14,673 nucleotides of DNA from Treponema sp. UBA3662. Its GTDB lineage: Bacteria > Spirochaetota > Spirochaetia > Treponematales > Treponemataceae. Shown here piece by piece: positions 6,736 through 13,616 of the stretch. Where the stretch lies: contig DFJV01000030.1 in assembly GCA_002373205.1 (NCBI GenBank), positions 1-14,673 of the forward strand, written 5' to 3'. A program made the translations under genes and the position numbers. How positions within the stretch are numbered: the first letter of the stretch is position 1; every line of letters begins with the position of its first letter. The notes under the pieces were generated by a model, which did no database searches, had not been told where the DNA came from, and saw nothing but the letters and a program-made list of their open reading frames with translations.

Positions 6736-9453
6736 ATGAATTTTTTGTATAATATTATAATAAGCCCCATAGAGACTATTGTCGATTGGGTTTTTCTTTT
6801 TGTTGTGAATAAAATTGACGCAGTTGGTGTAATAGGTGCGGTTTTAGGAGTAAGCCTTGTAATAAATTTCCTTGCCTTGCCCCTGTATAACATTGCGGAC
6901 AGCATTCAGGAAAAAGAACGCAAGCTTGCAAAATCAATGGAAGCTGGCATTAAGCGGATTAAAAAGGCATTCAAGGGCGATGAGCAATTCATGATGTTGC
7001 AAACCTACTACAGGGAGCATAATTATCACCCACTTTATACATTTCGCTCTTCGCTTTCTATTCTGATTGAAATACCTTTTTTTATTGCCGCATATCATTA
7101 CCTTAGCCACAATACGACTTTGCAAGGTGCCTCATGGTGGATTTTTAAGGATTTAGGTGCTCCAGACACATTTTTCACTTTACAGTTGGGGGTATTTTCA
7201 CTTCCAGTACATATTCTCCCTGTCCTTATGACACTTATCAACTTTGTTTCAAGCGCAATTTATGTAAAGAATGCCCCCTTAAGAGAAAAAATCCAGCTTT
7301 ATGGCATTGCCGTCGTTTTTCTTGCATTGCTTTACAATTCACCCAGCGGACTTGTTCTTTATTGGATTTTGAATAACCTTTTTTCTCTTGCAAAAAATGT
7401 CGTAATGAAAACAAAAAAGCCTTCGCGTTTTTTGCACATCGCAATAAGTGCCATTACCCTTTTGCTTGCGGCTTTCGTCCTTTCAAAGCACGGCTCAATT
7501 GCAAAAAAGTGTTTCATCACAATATTTGCTATCGGAATTGTACTTTTGCCAATTCTTGTAAAAAAGCTTTCGCAATTTGCCTCAAATAAATTTGGAACTG
7601 GCGATTTTTCTGGACTTATAAAACCAAATTTACCTCTTTTGCTTTCATCAGGAATGGGGCTTGCACTGTTGCTTGGTTTTATGCTTCCGGCTCGTGTCAT
7701 TGCAACAAGTCCCGTTGAATTTTCATTTTTGGGAGCAACGCCATCTCCCGTCAGCTATATCTTTTCCAGCTTCTTTGTATTCTTTGGATTTTTTGTATTC
7801 TGGACATTGGCTATTTATAAGATGTTCGGTAAAAAAGTCCGCTGTATTCTACCATTGGTAATTTTTGCCCTGTTTTTGTGCGCATTGGCCAATGCCTTTA
7901 TTTTTAAAGCGGCATACGGTAATCTAAGCGTAAGCTTCACACTTGAAGACGAAAAAGTTTTAAAACGCCTTTCTCCTTTATTTGTATTTTTACCGGCACT
8001 TGTTCTTTTTGCATCTGTCGCATTGTTTTTATTTCTTGGCAAAAGAAAATCATCAATATTGACCGGGCTGGTCGCATCTATTGCCCTTGCGGAAGCCGTT
8101 TTTGGTTTTACAAAAATTCATGAGATAAACAAAGTTTTTCAAAATCACTCTGAGAATGTTGCAAAATACAAAACAAACACTCAGGATTCTTCCGACGGCA
8201 TAGAAAAAATATATCATCTTTCCAAAACCGAAAAAAATGTGATAGTGCTTTTCTTGGATAGGGCAATTTCTGCTTTTTTCCCGGAAATCATTGCCCAGTA
8301 TCCTGAACTTGCCAATCAGTTTGAAGGCTTTACCTATTATCCAAACACGGTTTCCTTTTCTACAAACACATCTCTTGGTGCGCCTGCAATGATGGGTGGT
8401 TACGAATATACGCCGAGCGCAATAAACGAAAGGTCTGATGAACTTCTGAGGCTTAAGCACAATGAATCAATGCTGGTTTTGCCAAAACTTTTTGCAGATG
8501 CAGGTTTTAATGCTGTAGTTTCAGATCCACCTTGGTCAAATTATGCCCATGAAGGAGACCTTTCTCCATTTGATCCTTATGACAACATCAAAGCCTACAC
8601 AACGTTCGGTAAATATACCTCAAAATTTTTCGACAAGATAGGCATAAAGGGCGGTGTTGCAAACGATAAGGCCGATGTGATTTGCCGTAAAGAAATCCGC
8701 AATTTTTCTGTTTTACAGGCTCTTTTCCCTGCCGTCCGCAGCACTTTCTATCGTCTTTGCCGAGAAAACAATGTTCGGGATGACAGAACATATTACAATA
8801 TTTTCTCATCATTATATTTTCTTAGCGAGCAGACAGATTTCACATCAGAAAAAGGTACATATTGTTTCATCGACAATGACACGCCCCATGAACCGCACGC
8901 AATGAATGCAGACATGCTGACTCTTTCTGACAAGAAAAAATCCCTTGAATCAACCCACTATGATTCAAATGCAGCCTCGCTTTTGCAGGCAGGGAAATAC
9001 CTTGATTATCTTCGCAAAAACGGAGTCTACGACAACACAAGAATTATCATTGTTGCCGACCATGGAAACACTTTAAAGCTTTCAAGATTTGACGGCTTTG
9101 AAAACCAAAAGGAAATGGCCCGTTATAATCCATTATTGCTCGTAAAAGATTTTAACTCCACAGGAGCAATAAAAACAGACAATTCTTTTATGACAAATGC
9201 CGACACACTGTTTTTTGCAAAAGAAGGCTTGCCTGTAGCAGACGTAAATCCCTTTACCAAAAAAACTTTTAAGCAGGAAAAAGAAAATGGTGTTATTCTT
9301 TATCCGCTTTCTAACGGGGAACACCATGCAGACCATTTGCTAAAGAAGACACAGTTTACACTCGATAAGTCCCGCGGTTATCATGTTCAGGATGATATAA
9401 CAAAACCTGAAAACTGGATTCCGCTTAGCGTATATGAAAACGAAAAAGAATAG
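6736..9453 (+). CDS. YidC/Oxa1-like membrane domain fused to sulfatase/phosphoethanolamine-transferase-like domain (copy B)
   Basis: A 905-residue paralogue of the preceding gene with the same architecture. The YidC-like part (1 to about 226) is nearly unchanged between copies: the first 60 residues differ at only a handful of sites, and the stretch from about 81 to 140 is similarly close. It contains IEIPFFIAAYHYL and SPSGLVLYWILNN, and again Asn (N44) in place of the insertase groove Arg. About seven further hydrophobic segments follow. The C-terminal alkaline-phosphatase-superfamily domain has IVLFLDRA (D508), probable nucleophile T545 in NTSLGAPAMM, DPPWSNY (597-603), NDTPHEP (714-720) and ADHG with D775 and H776. 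Both copies end in a segment containing NWIP. The catalytic half is more diverged than the membrane half, as expected if copies share a scaffold but differ in substrate. Base composition is closer to the flanking genes than copy A (20 of 60 G/C at 7561-7620). The SGNH gene starts 15 bp downstream, implying co-transcription. Confidence 0.86.
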   Translation: MNFLYNIIISPIETIVDWVFLFVVNKIDAVGVIGAVLGVSLVINFLALPLYNIADSIQEKERKLAKSMEAGIKRIKKAFKGDEQFMMLQTYYREHNYHPLYTFRSSLSILIEIPFFIAAYHYLSHNTTLQGASWWIFKDLGAPDTFFTLQLGVFSLPVHILPVLMTLINFVSSAIYVKNAPLREKIQLYGIAVVFLALLYNSPSGLVLYWILNNLFSLAKNVVMKTKKPSRFLHIAISAITLLLAAFVLSKHGSIAKKCFITIFAIGIVLLPILVKKLSQFASNKFGTGDFSGLIKPNLPLLLSSGMGLALLLGFMLPARVIATSPVEFSFLGATPSPVSYIFSSFFVFFGFFVFWTLAIYKMFGKKVRCILPLVIFALFLCALANAFIFKAAYGNLSVSFTLEDEKVLKRLSPLFVFLPALVLFASVALFLFLGKRKSSILTGLVASIALAEAVFGFTKIHEINKVFQNHSENVAKYKTNTQDSSDGIEKIYHLSKTEKNVIVLFLDRAISAFFPEIIAQYPELANQFEGFTYYPNTVSFSTNTSLGAPAMMGGYEYTPSAINERSDELLRLKHNESMLVLPKLFADAGFNAVVSDPPWSNYAHEGDLSPFDPYDNIKAYTTFGKYTSKFFDKIGIKGGVANDKADVICRKEIRNFSVLQALFPAVRSTFYRLCRENNVRDDRTYYNIFSSLYFLSEQTDFTSEKGTYCFIDNDTPHEPHAMNADMLTLSDKKKSLESTHYDSNAASLLQAGKYLDYLRKNGVYDNTRIIIVADHGNTLKLSRFDGFENQKEMARYNPLLLVKDFNSTGAIKTDNSFMTNADTLFFAKEGLPVADVNPFTKKTFKQEKENGVILYPLSNGEHHADHLLKKTQFTLDKSRGYHVQDDITKPENWIPLSVYENEKE

Positions 9454-9468
9454 GAGCAGATTGATATT

Positions 9469-10782
9469 ATGTCAAAAAAAATAAGGATTCCGCTAAAAAT
9501 TGTAGTTTTTACTATTATTTTCTACCTTTTATGCATTTGTATTTCCGCAATTTTTAGGGATGATTATGCATCGTATGGGCGCATTCTTATGCATGAACTG
9601 TATGAACAGGACAACATAGATATTATGTACTGCGGTGCAAGCCATGTTTCGCACGGAATTACGGCAAAGATTGCAGACAAAGAAAATGGAAAAAACAATT
9701 TTAGCTCAGGCACAGCAGCACAGACAATTAACGGAACCTATGCCATTTTACGGCAGGCTGTAAAACTCTATAAAATTGAGAAAGTTTTTCTGGAACTTGA
9801 TTTTGCCGTGGCAACCCAACCGTCTGTAAAAAACAGAAAAGGCTTTAAGGCGGACTATCTTGTTTCAAGGTACATAAAAGATCCCGTTATTAGATTTGAA
9901 TATCTTACTTCAATTTCAACACCAAAGTATTATATCAATCATTTCCTTCCAATCGGAAAAGATAAGTATATGACTCTGAATCCAAAAGATTTGGCATATC
10001 GTTTTAAGAGCATCGTTTCTGGAGATTATTTTAACTATGTCTACGAAGATGAGGATGCGGAATACGATGGAAAGGGATGTCTTTTGGATGTACGCCCAAT
10101 AAAAAACGGAACATTTGAAAATGACAAGGATGAAGGCCCAATACGAGTCTGGGATGTAACAGATGACTGGAAAAATACCATAGACAAGATTATTGATTTG
10201 TGCAAAGAGCATAACATTGAATTGATTTTTTATTCCCAGCCGTGTACTGATTTCTACCTTCACGAAAAAGGAAATTATGATGAGTATTATCAGTTCTGCA
10301 AAGATTTTACATCATCCCGCGGATTTGACTATTATGACTTCAATTTAGCTAAGGAAAAGTATCAGCTTTTGGAAGATGAAGATTTCCACGATGACAACCA
10401 CTTTTCAAAACAAGGTGTTTACAAGTGGACACAGATTTTCTGTGATTATTTTTTCACCCATAAAATTCCAAAGGACGACATGTTCCATTCTTCTTATGCA
10501 GAAAAAATTGCCCTACAAGAAGACAAAATCTACGGCCTCGTAATGAAGATGAGTGATGATAAAAAATCATTGGACATTACACCCATAAAGAACCATGTGG
10601 AAGATTCCCGCATTACATACGATGTCTTTGTAAAGGTGGATGGAAAAGAATCTCAGGTTTGTACAAAAACTCCAGACAAGCACATCGTTCTTCCATCAAA
10701 ACAAACAGGGACAGTAAGAGTTGTTAGCTTTATTGACGGAGTTGAACAAACCAACTGTAAAACCCATTTTACGACATTCTAA
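9469..10782 (+). CDS. SGNH-hydrolase-like membrane-anchored protein, DltD/AlgJ-like partner of MBOAT
   Basis: A 437-residue protein with one N-terminal signal-anchor helix (about 9-28) and an extracytoplasmic domain. SGNH blocks are visible: CGASHVSHG, with the likely nucleophile Ser at S58; SGTAAQTINGTY (80-91), with the oxyanion-hole-type Gly and Asn; and HDDNHFSKQG, holding the D308-x-x-H311 dyad. The last roughly 90 residues (about 350-437) look beta-rich and may be a small substrate- or partner-binding domain. By analogy with DltD and AlgJ/AlgX proteins, it would take acyl groups delivered through the MBOAT channel and place them on a surface polymer. AGGAG at 9452-9456 overlaps the previous stop codon, 12 nt before the ATG. 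The MBOAT gene starts 12 bp downstream. The acyl group and acceptor cannot be read from sequence. Confidence 0.82.
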   Translation: MSKKIRIPLKIVVFTIIFYLLCICISAIFRDDYASYGRILMHELYEQDNIDIMYCGASHVSHGITAKIADKENGKNNFSSGTAAQTINGTYAILRQAVKLYKIEKVFLELDFAVATQPSVKNRKGFKADYLVSRYIKDPVIRFEYLTSISTPKYYINHFLPIGKDKYMTLNPKDLAYRFKSIVSGDYFNYVYEDEDAEYDGKGCLLDVRPIKNGTFENDKDEGPIRVWDVTDDWKNTIDKIIDLCKEHNIELIFYSQPCTDFYLHEKGNYDEYYQFCKDFTSSRGFDYYDFNLAKEKYQLLEDEDFHDDNHFSKQGVYKWTQIFCDYFFTHKIPKDDMFHSSYAEKIALQEDKIYGLVMKMSDDKKSLDITPIKNHVEDSRITYDVFVKVDGKESQVCTKTPDKHIVLPSKQTGTVRVVSFIDGVEQTNCKTHFTTF

Positions 10783-10794
10783 AGGCAGGTATAT

Positions 10795-12348
10795 ATGACA
10801 CTTCTTTCAAATACATTTGCAATTTTTTTGCTTGCAACACTTGCAGTTTATTATCTTTGCCCAAAACGTTTCCAGTGGATTTGTCTTTTGGCCGCAAACA
10901 CAGTCTTTTACTGCTACAGCGGAATTGCTAATATAATTTTTATCCTCTCAAGTTCACTCATTACTTTTTTTGCGGCTAAACTTGTTTCAGACATGAACAC
11001 AAGCCTAAAAGAAAAAAAGGCTGTTGTCTCAAAAGATGACTTTAAAGTGCTAAAAACAAAAAACCGTAATAAAAAACGATTGGTCCTCTTGGGAATGCTT
11101 TTACTTAATGTAGGAGTTCTTTTCTATTTGAAATACTGGCGGGTGCTTATTGGCTCCAAAACACTTATTCTTCCCCTTGGCATTTCTTACTATACTCTCC
11201 AGGCAATCAGCTATTTTATGGATGTGTACAATGGCAAAATTGACAAAGAAAATAATTTTGCAAAGTTTTTCCTTTTCATTTCCTTCTTCCCCCAGTTAAT
11301 CATGGGACCAATTAACCGTTATGGAAATCAAGGTGAACAACTAAAAAATCCTCACGATTTTGATTTTGAAAACATCAAGCATGGTGTAATGCTGATTCTT
11401 TACGGTGCACTAAAAAAATATCTTGTTGCAAACATGCTTTTCCCCAGAATCAATTCTATTTTAGACCCATATTATGAAAACTTACCCGGCTGCGTAATTC
11501 TATTCGGAATTTTACTTTATGCAATATATCAGTATGCAGACTTCTCCGGTGGAATTGATATGTTCCTTGGCATTGCAGAACTTTTTGGAATCAAAATGCA
11601 GCCAAACTTTAAGCAACCATATTTTTCTACAAGCATAGCAAATTTCTGGCAGAGGTGGCACATAAGCCTTGGCCAGTGGATGCGTGACTATGTTTTCTAT
11701 CCATTTGCACTCACCAAAGCTATGCAAAATTTTAGCAAGTGGTGTGGCTCTCACTTGGGTAAGCATTTTGCACGTGTCCTTCCTGCTTGTATTGCCAACA
11801 TTTTGGTATTTATGCTTGTTGGCGTATGGCATGGCCCTGAACTCCACTTTTTTGTATGGGGTCTGTACAACGGACTTTTAATTGCCTTTAGCGACATTCT
11901 GAAGCCTGTATTTGAAAAAATCAACAGTCTCCTTCATATTAACGAAAAAAGCAAGGGATGGCATGTTTTTAGAATCATTCGTACTTTTATTCTTGTGAAC
12001 ATTGGCTGGTACTTTGACAGAATTGTAGATGTAAAGCAGAGTTTTGTATATCTCAAAAATACATTCACAAACTTTGGAAATCCAATGCTATTAGCCTCAC
12101 AATCTTATATGAGAGACATTCTTGGCCGCATTTCTAATTTTGAAAGTCAAATTGTGTGCGTCCTCATCGGATGTGCCTTTATGCTGGTTGTAAGCATCCT
12201 AAAAGAACGCAAAGTTGATGTGTATGCGGCAATCCAAAAGAAAAACATTGCATTCAGATGGTCAGCCTATTATGTTATGCTTATTCTTGTGATTTTGTCA
12301 TTCACATTCAGTGCGGGGGATACTGGGTTTATGTATGCGCAGTATTAG
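10795..12348 (+). CDS. MBOAT family membrane-bound O-acyltransferase (AlgI/DltB-like)
   Basis: A 517-residue polytopic membrane protein expected to pass acyl groups, probably acetyl, across the membrane for polysaccharide O-acylation. Family signatures appear in order: FFPQLIMGPINR (164-175), YADFSGGIDMFLGI (247-260), NFWQRWHISLGQWMRDYVFYP (283-303) and the catalytic-histidine motif LVGVWHG with H346. Length and motif spacing are normal for AlgI/DltB/PatA relatives, so the enzyme looks intact. The ATG at 10795 follows an AGG/CAGG Shine-Dalgarno (10783-10789). It is 12 bp from the SGNH-like gene, forming the usual MBOAT-SGNH pair, and is the last + strand gene before convergent - strand genes. 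Confidence 0.93.
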   Translation: MTLLSNTFAIFLLATLAVYYLCPKRFQWICLLAANTVFYCYSGIANIIFILSSSLITFFAAKLVSDMNTSLKEKKAVVSKDDFKVLKTKNRNKKRLVLLGMLLLNVGVLFYLKYWRVLIGSKTLILPLGISYYTLQAISYFMDVYNGKIDKENNFAKFFLFISFFPQLIMGPINRYGNQGEQLKNPHDFDFENIKHGVMLILYGALKKYLVANMLFPRINSILDPYYENLPGCVILFGILLYAIYQYADFSGGIDMFLGIAELFGIKMQPNFKQPYFSTSIANFWQRWHISLGQWMRDYVFYPFALTKAMQNFSKWCGSHLGKHFARVLPACIANILVFMLVGVWHGPELHFFVWGLYNGLLIAFSDILKPVFEKINSLLHINEKSKGWHVFRIIRTFILVNIGWYFDRIVDVKQSFVYLKNTFTNFGNPMLLASQSYMRDILGRISNFESQIVCVLIGCAFMLVVSILKERKVDVYAAIQKKNIAFRWSAYYVMLILVILSFTFSAGDTGFMYAQY

Positions 12349-12360
12349 AAAGAAAAATGT

Positions 12361-12388
12361 TTTACCATTGCGTCTCAGTAATGGTAAA
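12361..12388 (+). terminator. Possible terminator hairpin after the MBOAT gene
   Basis: TTTACCATT (12361-12369) pairs with AATGGTAAA (12380-12388) around a 10-nt loop, 12 bp after the MBOAT stop codon. Only three T's follow and the stem is AT-rich, so termination strength is doubtful, though the position at the end of an operon facing convergent genes fits. Confidence 0.4.
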
Positions 12389-12399
12389 TTTCAGATTAC

Positions 12400-12441
12400 G
12401 AATTAAGTTCAGCATGACAACCATCACCCTGAATTTAATTC
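12400..12441. repeat. Long imperfect inverted repeat in the convergent intergenic gap
   Basis: GAATTAAGTTCAG (12400-12412) pairs with CTGAATTTAATTC (12429-12441), with one G-T wobble and a 16-nt loop. It sits between the convergent MBOAT and partner-protein genes and could end or stabilise transcripts from either strand. The TTCAGCATGAC segment resembles dispersed intergenic repeats found in several bacterial genomes, so a REP-like element is possible. Confidence 0.4.
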
Positions 12442-12461
12442 AGGAAAGAAGAGAATAATCT

Positions 12462-12905
12462 TTATTTTTCATTTACTTTTTCCATTATGATTTGTTCAGC
12501 CTTTGTAATGTCGGCTTCATGCAAAAGCCGGTAACTTTGCAAAAACTGCTCAATGGAGTAATGTTCGAGTATTGTAGCAAAAGGAATATTGTTTTTCCAC
12601 TGGCAGAAGGCTAGGACAAAACCTGTCCAATATTCAGCATGCGGATAAAAAGGCTCCTGAACAGCTTCTTCAATAACTTTTGATAAATCCATTTGTGGTA
12701 GAGCTATCATTGCAAGCTCGTAGCCTGACTTGCCGCATAAAAAATCAGGATTCGCAATTTCTATCTGCTGTGGAATTATTGAATTCAAAAAAGCCTCTTG
12801 GGCATTCTTTGGAGAAAGCCCCATATTATGAAGAAGCAGCTGAAAGAAAAATCCCAGGTTCTTCTGTACGTCGCTTAAATACATTTCATCATAAGTGCAG
12901 GTCAT
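12462..12905 (-). CDS. Small partner protein of the DUF3990 gene, function unknown (possible antitoxin)
   Basis: A 147-residue soluble protein with no signal peptide or membrane helix. It has an N-terminal helical part and a GKSGYELA motif in the middle. The C-terminal part, EYWTGFVLAFCQW followed later by LLHEADITKAEQI, is a pattern I recognise from uncharacterised proteins encoded next to DUF3990 genes in Firmicutes and other gut bacteria. The gene overlaps the 3' end of the DUF3990 gene by 17 bp, implying translational coupling. The start at 12905 is set by GGAG at 12913-12916, 7 nt upstream. Small size and fixed linkage to a putative ADP-ribosyltransferase-like protein suggest an antitoxin or regulator (inference). 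In classic toxin-antitoxin operons the antitoxin often comes first; here it is second. Confidence 0.7.
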   Translation of the reverse strand: MTCTYDEMYLSDVQKNLGFFFQLLLHNMGLSPKNAQEAFLNSIIPQQIEIANPDFLCGKSGYELAMIALPQMDLSKVIEEAVQEPFYPHAEYWTGFVLAFCQWKNNIPFATILEHYSIEQFLQSYRLLHEADITKAEQIIMEKVNEK

Positions 12906-13557
12906 TTAAAAGCTCCGGGTTACGAACAATATCAATTAAATATGTCGAGGACTCAGGTTTTTGATTCCTCAGATTTGCCAAATAGGATTTTCGTGCGCTT
13001 GTGTCTCGGGCTATATATTTTGGGTAGTATATTTTGTGGTCAGCTTTTTCAGCGTTTATAAATGCAAAGTTTTCAAAGGCTTTTTTTGATTTCAAAACAA
13101 CCTGTATTCCGAGACTTCCAAGTTTCATGGATGTTGCAAGAGACTGGATAGGTATAATGTTTTCCAGAAAATCACTTGCAAATGAAAAATATGAGTCGTT
13201 TGCCCTGTAGCCAATGATGATGTCGTATTCTAAATATGGAATGTTATAATGCGAAGTAAGAAAATCCAGATTCTGTTTTCCAAGAGGAGATTTTGGTGAA
13301 AACACCCGGTTCTGCATGAGAATTGAAAGCCAGTGAAGAATACTGAAACTAGAGGCCGAAAGATCAAGTATCGAAAGGTCTTCTGTCTTCAACTCATAGC
13401 AGTTTGCAAAGCCGTCCTTGTTTTTCTGGCAAGCCCATTCTTTTGCAAGTTCTACAGACTTTGTACAATAAAAGCCCAAGCCGTAATCGTTTCTGGGATT
13501 TCCGAATCCAAACTGAGGATTTTTGATAATGCATTCTGAACCGTGAAAAATCTGCAT
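12889..13557 (-). CDS. DUF3990 family protein, probable ADP-ribosyltransferase-like toxin or effector
   Basis: A 222-residue cytoplasmic protein. It opens with IFHGSECII (H5, G6), then DYGLGFYCTKSVELAKEWA (24-42, Y30). The H...Y pattern is that of PARP/diphtheria-toxin-like ADP-ribosyltransferase folds. The mid-region YDIIIGYRANDSYFSF (111-126) and LGSLGIQVVLKS (146-157) are typical DUF3990 blocks. I believe this family is placed with ADP-ribosyltransferase-like proteins, but no activity or target can be read here, and the catalytic third residue is not assigned with certainty. The start at 13557 matches the family's usual beginning just before the HGS motif. No Shine-Dalgarno is visible and a TATAAT lies very close, so the mRNA may be nearly leaderless. 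It is followed by an overlapping partner gene. Confidence 0.75.
   Translation of the reverse strand: MQIFHGSECIIKNPQFGFGNPRNDYGLGFYCTKSVELAKEWACQKNKDGFANCYELKTEDLSILDLSASSFSILHWLSILMQNRVFSPKSPLGKQNLDFLTSHYNIPYLEYDIIIGYRANDSYFSFASDFLENIIPIQSLATSMKLGSLGIQVVLKSKKAFENFAFINAEKADHKIYYPKYIARDTSARKSYLANLRNQKPESSTYLIDIVRNPELLNDLHL
12913..12916 (-). promoter_or_regulatory. Ribosome binding site fixing the start of the DUF3990 partner gene
   Basis: GGAG on the - strand lies 7 nt before the ATG at 12905, inside the last codons of the DUF3990 gene. It supports that start over the methionine seven codons further on and indicates coupled translation. Confidence 0.6.
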
Positions 13558-13566
13558 GTAAGAATT

Positions 13567-13596
13567 ATTATAGCATAGTATTCGATTATATGACTA
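13567..13596 (-). promoter_or_regulatory. Candidate promoter for the DUF3990 operon
   Basis: On the - strand a perfect TATAAT (13572 down to 13567) is preceded, 18 bp upstream, by TAGTCA (13596 down to 13591), a 4-of-6 match to TTGACA. Transcription would begin only about 2-3 nt before the ATG at 13557, giving a nearly leaderless message. This would separate DUF3990 expression from the upstream acyltransferase gene. Confidence 0.4.
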
Positions 13597-13616
13597 TAGT
13601 TCTACACTGAACATTG

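Larger units (their letters stand above)
3737..9453 (+). repeat. Tandem gene duplication including promoter (copy A 3737-6604, copy B 6684-9453)
   Basis: The two YidC-sulfatase genes are direct tandem paralogues, and the promoter segments 51 and 52 bp before each ATG align as well. DNA similarity is strongest over roughly the first 450 bp of each gene, fades through the middle membrane region, and is patchy in the catalytic half. The duplication is therefore old, with either stronger selection on, or gene conversion of, the 5' part. Confidence 0.8.

Noticed and set aside
8053..8460. 135-codon antisense ORF across copy B
   Set aside because: Cys/Arg-rich shadow translation over a conserved membrane/catalytic region, with no independent support.
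12258..12458. 66-codon + strand ORF over the MBOAT 3' end and the intergenic hairpins
   Set aside because: Mostly overlaps the MBOAT gene in another frame, and its tail is the inverted-repeat region. No ribosome binding site or family resemblance.
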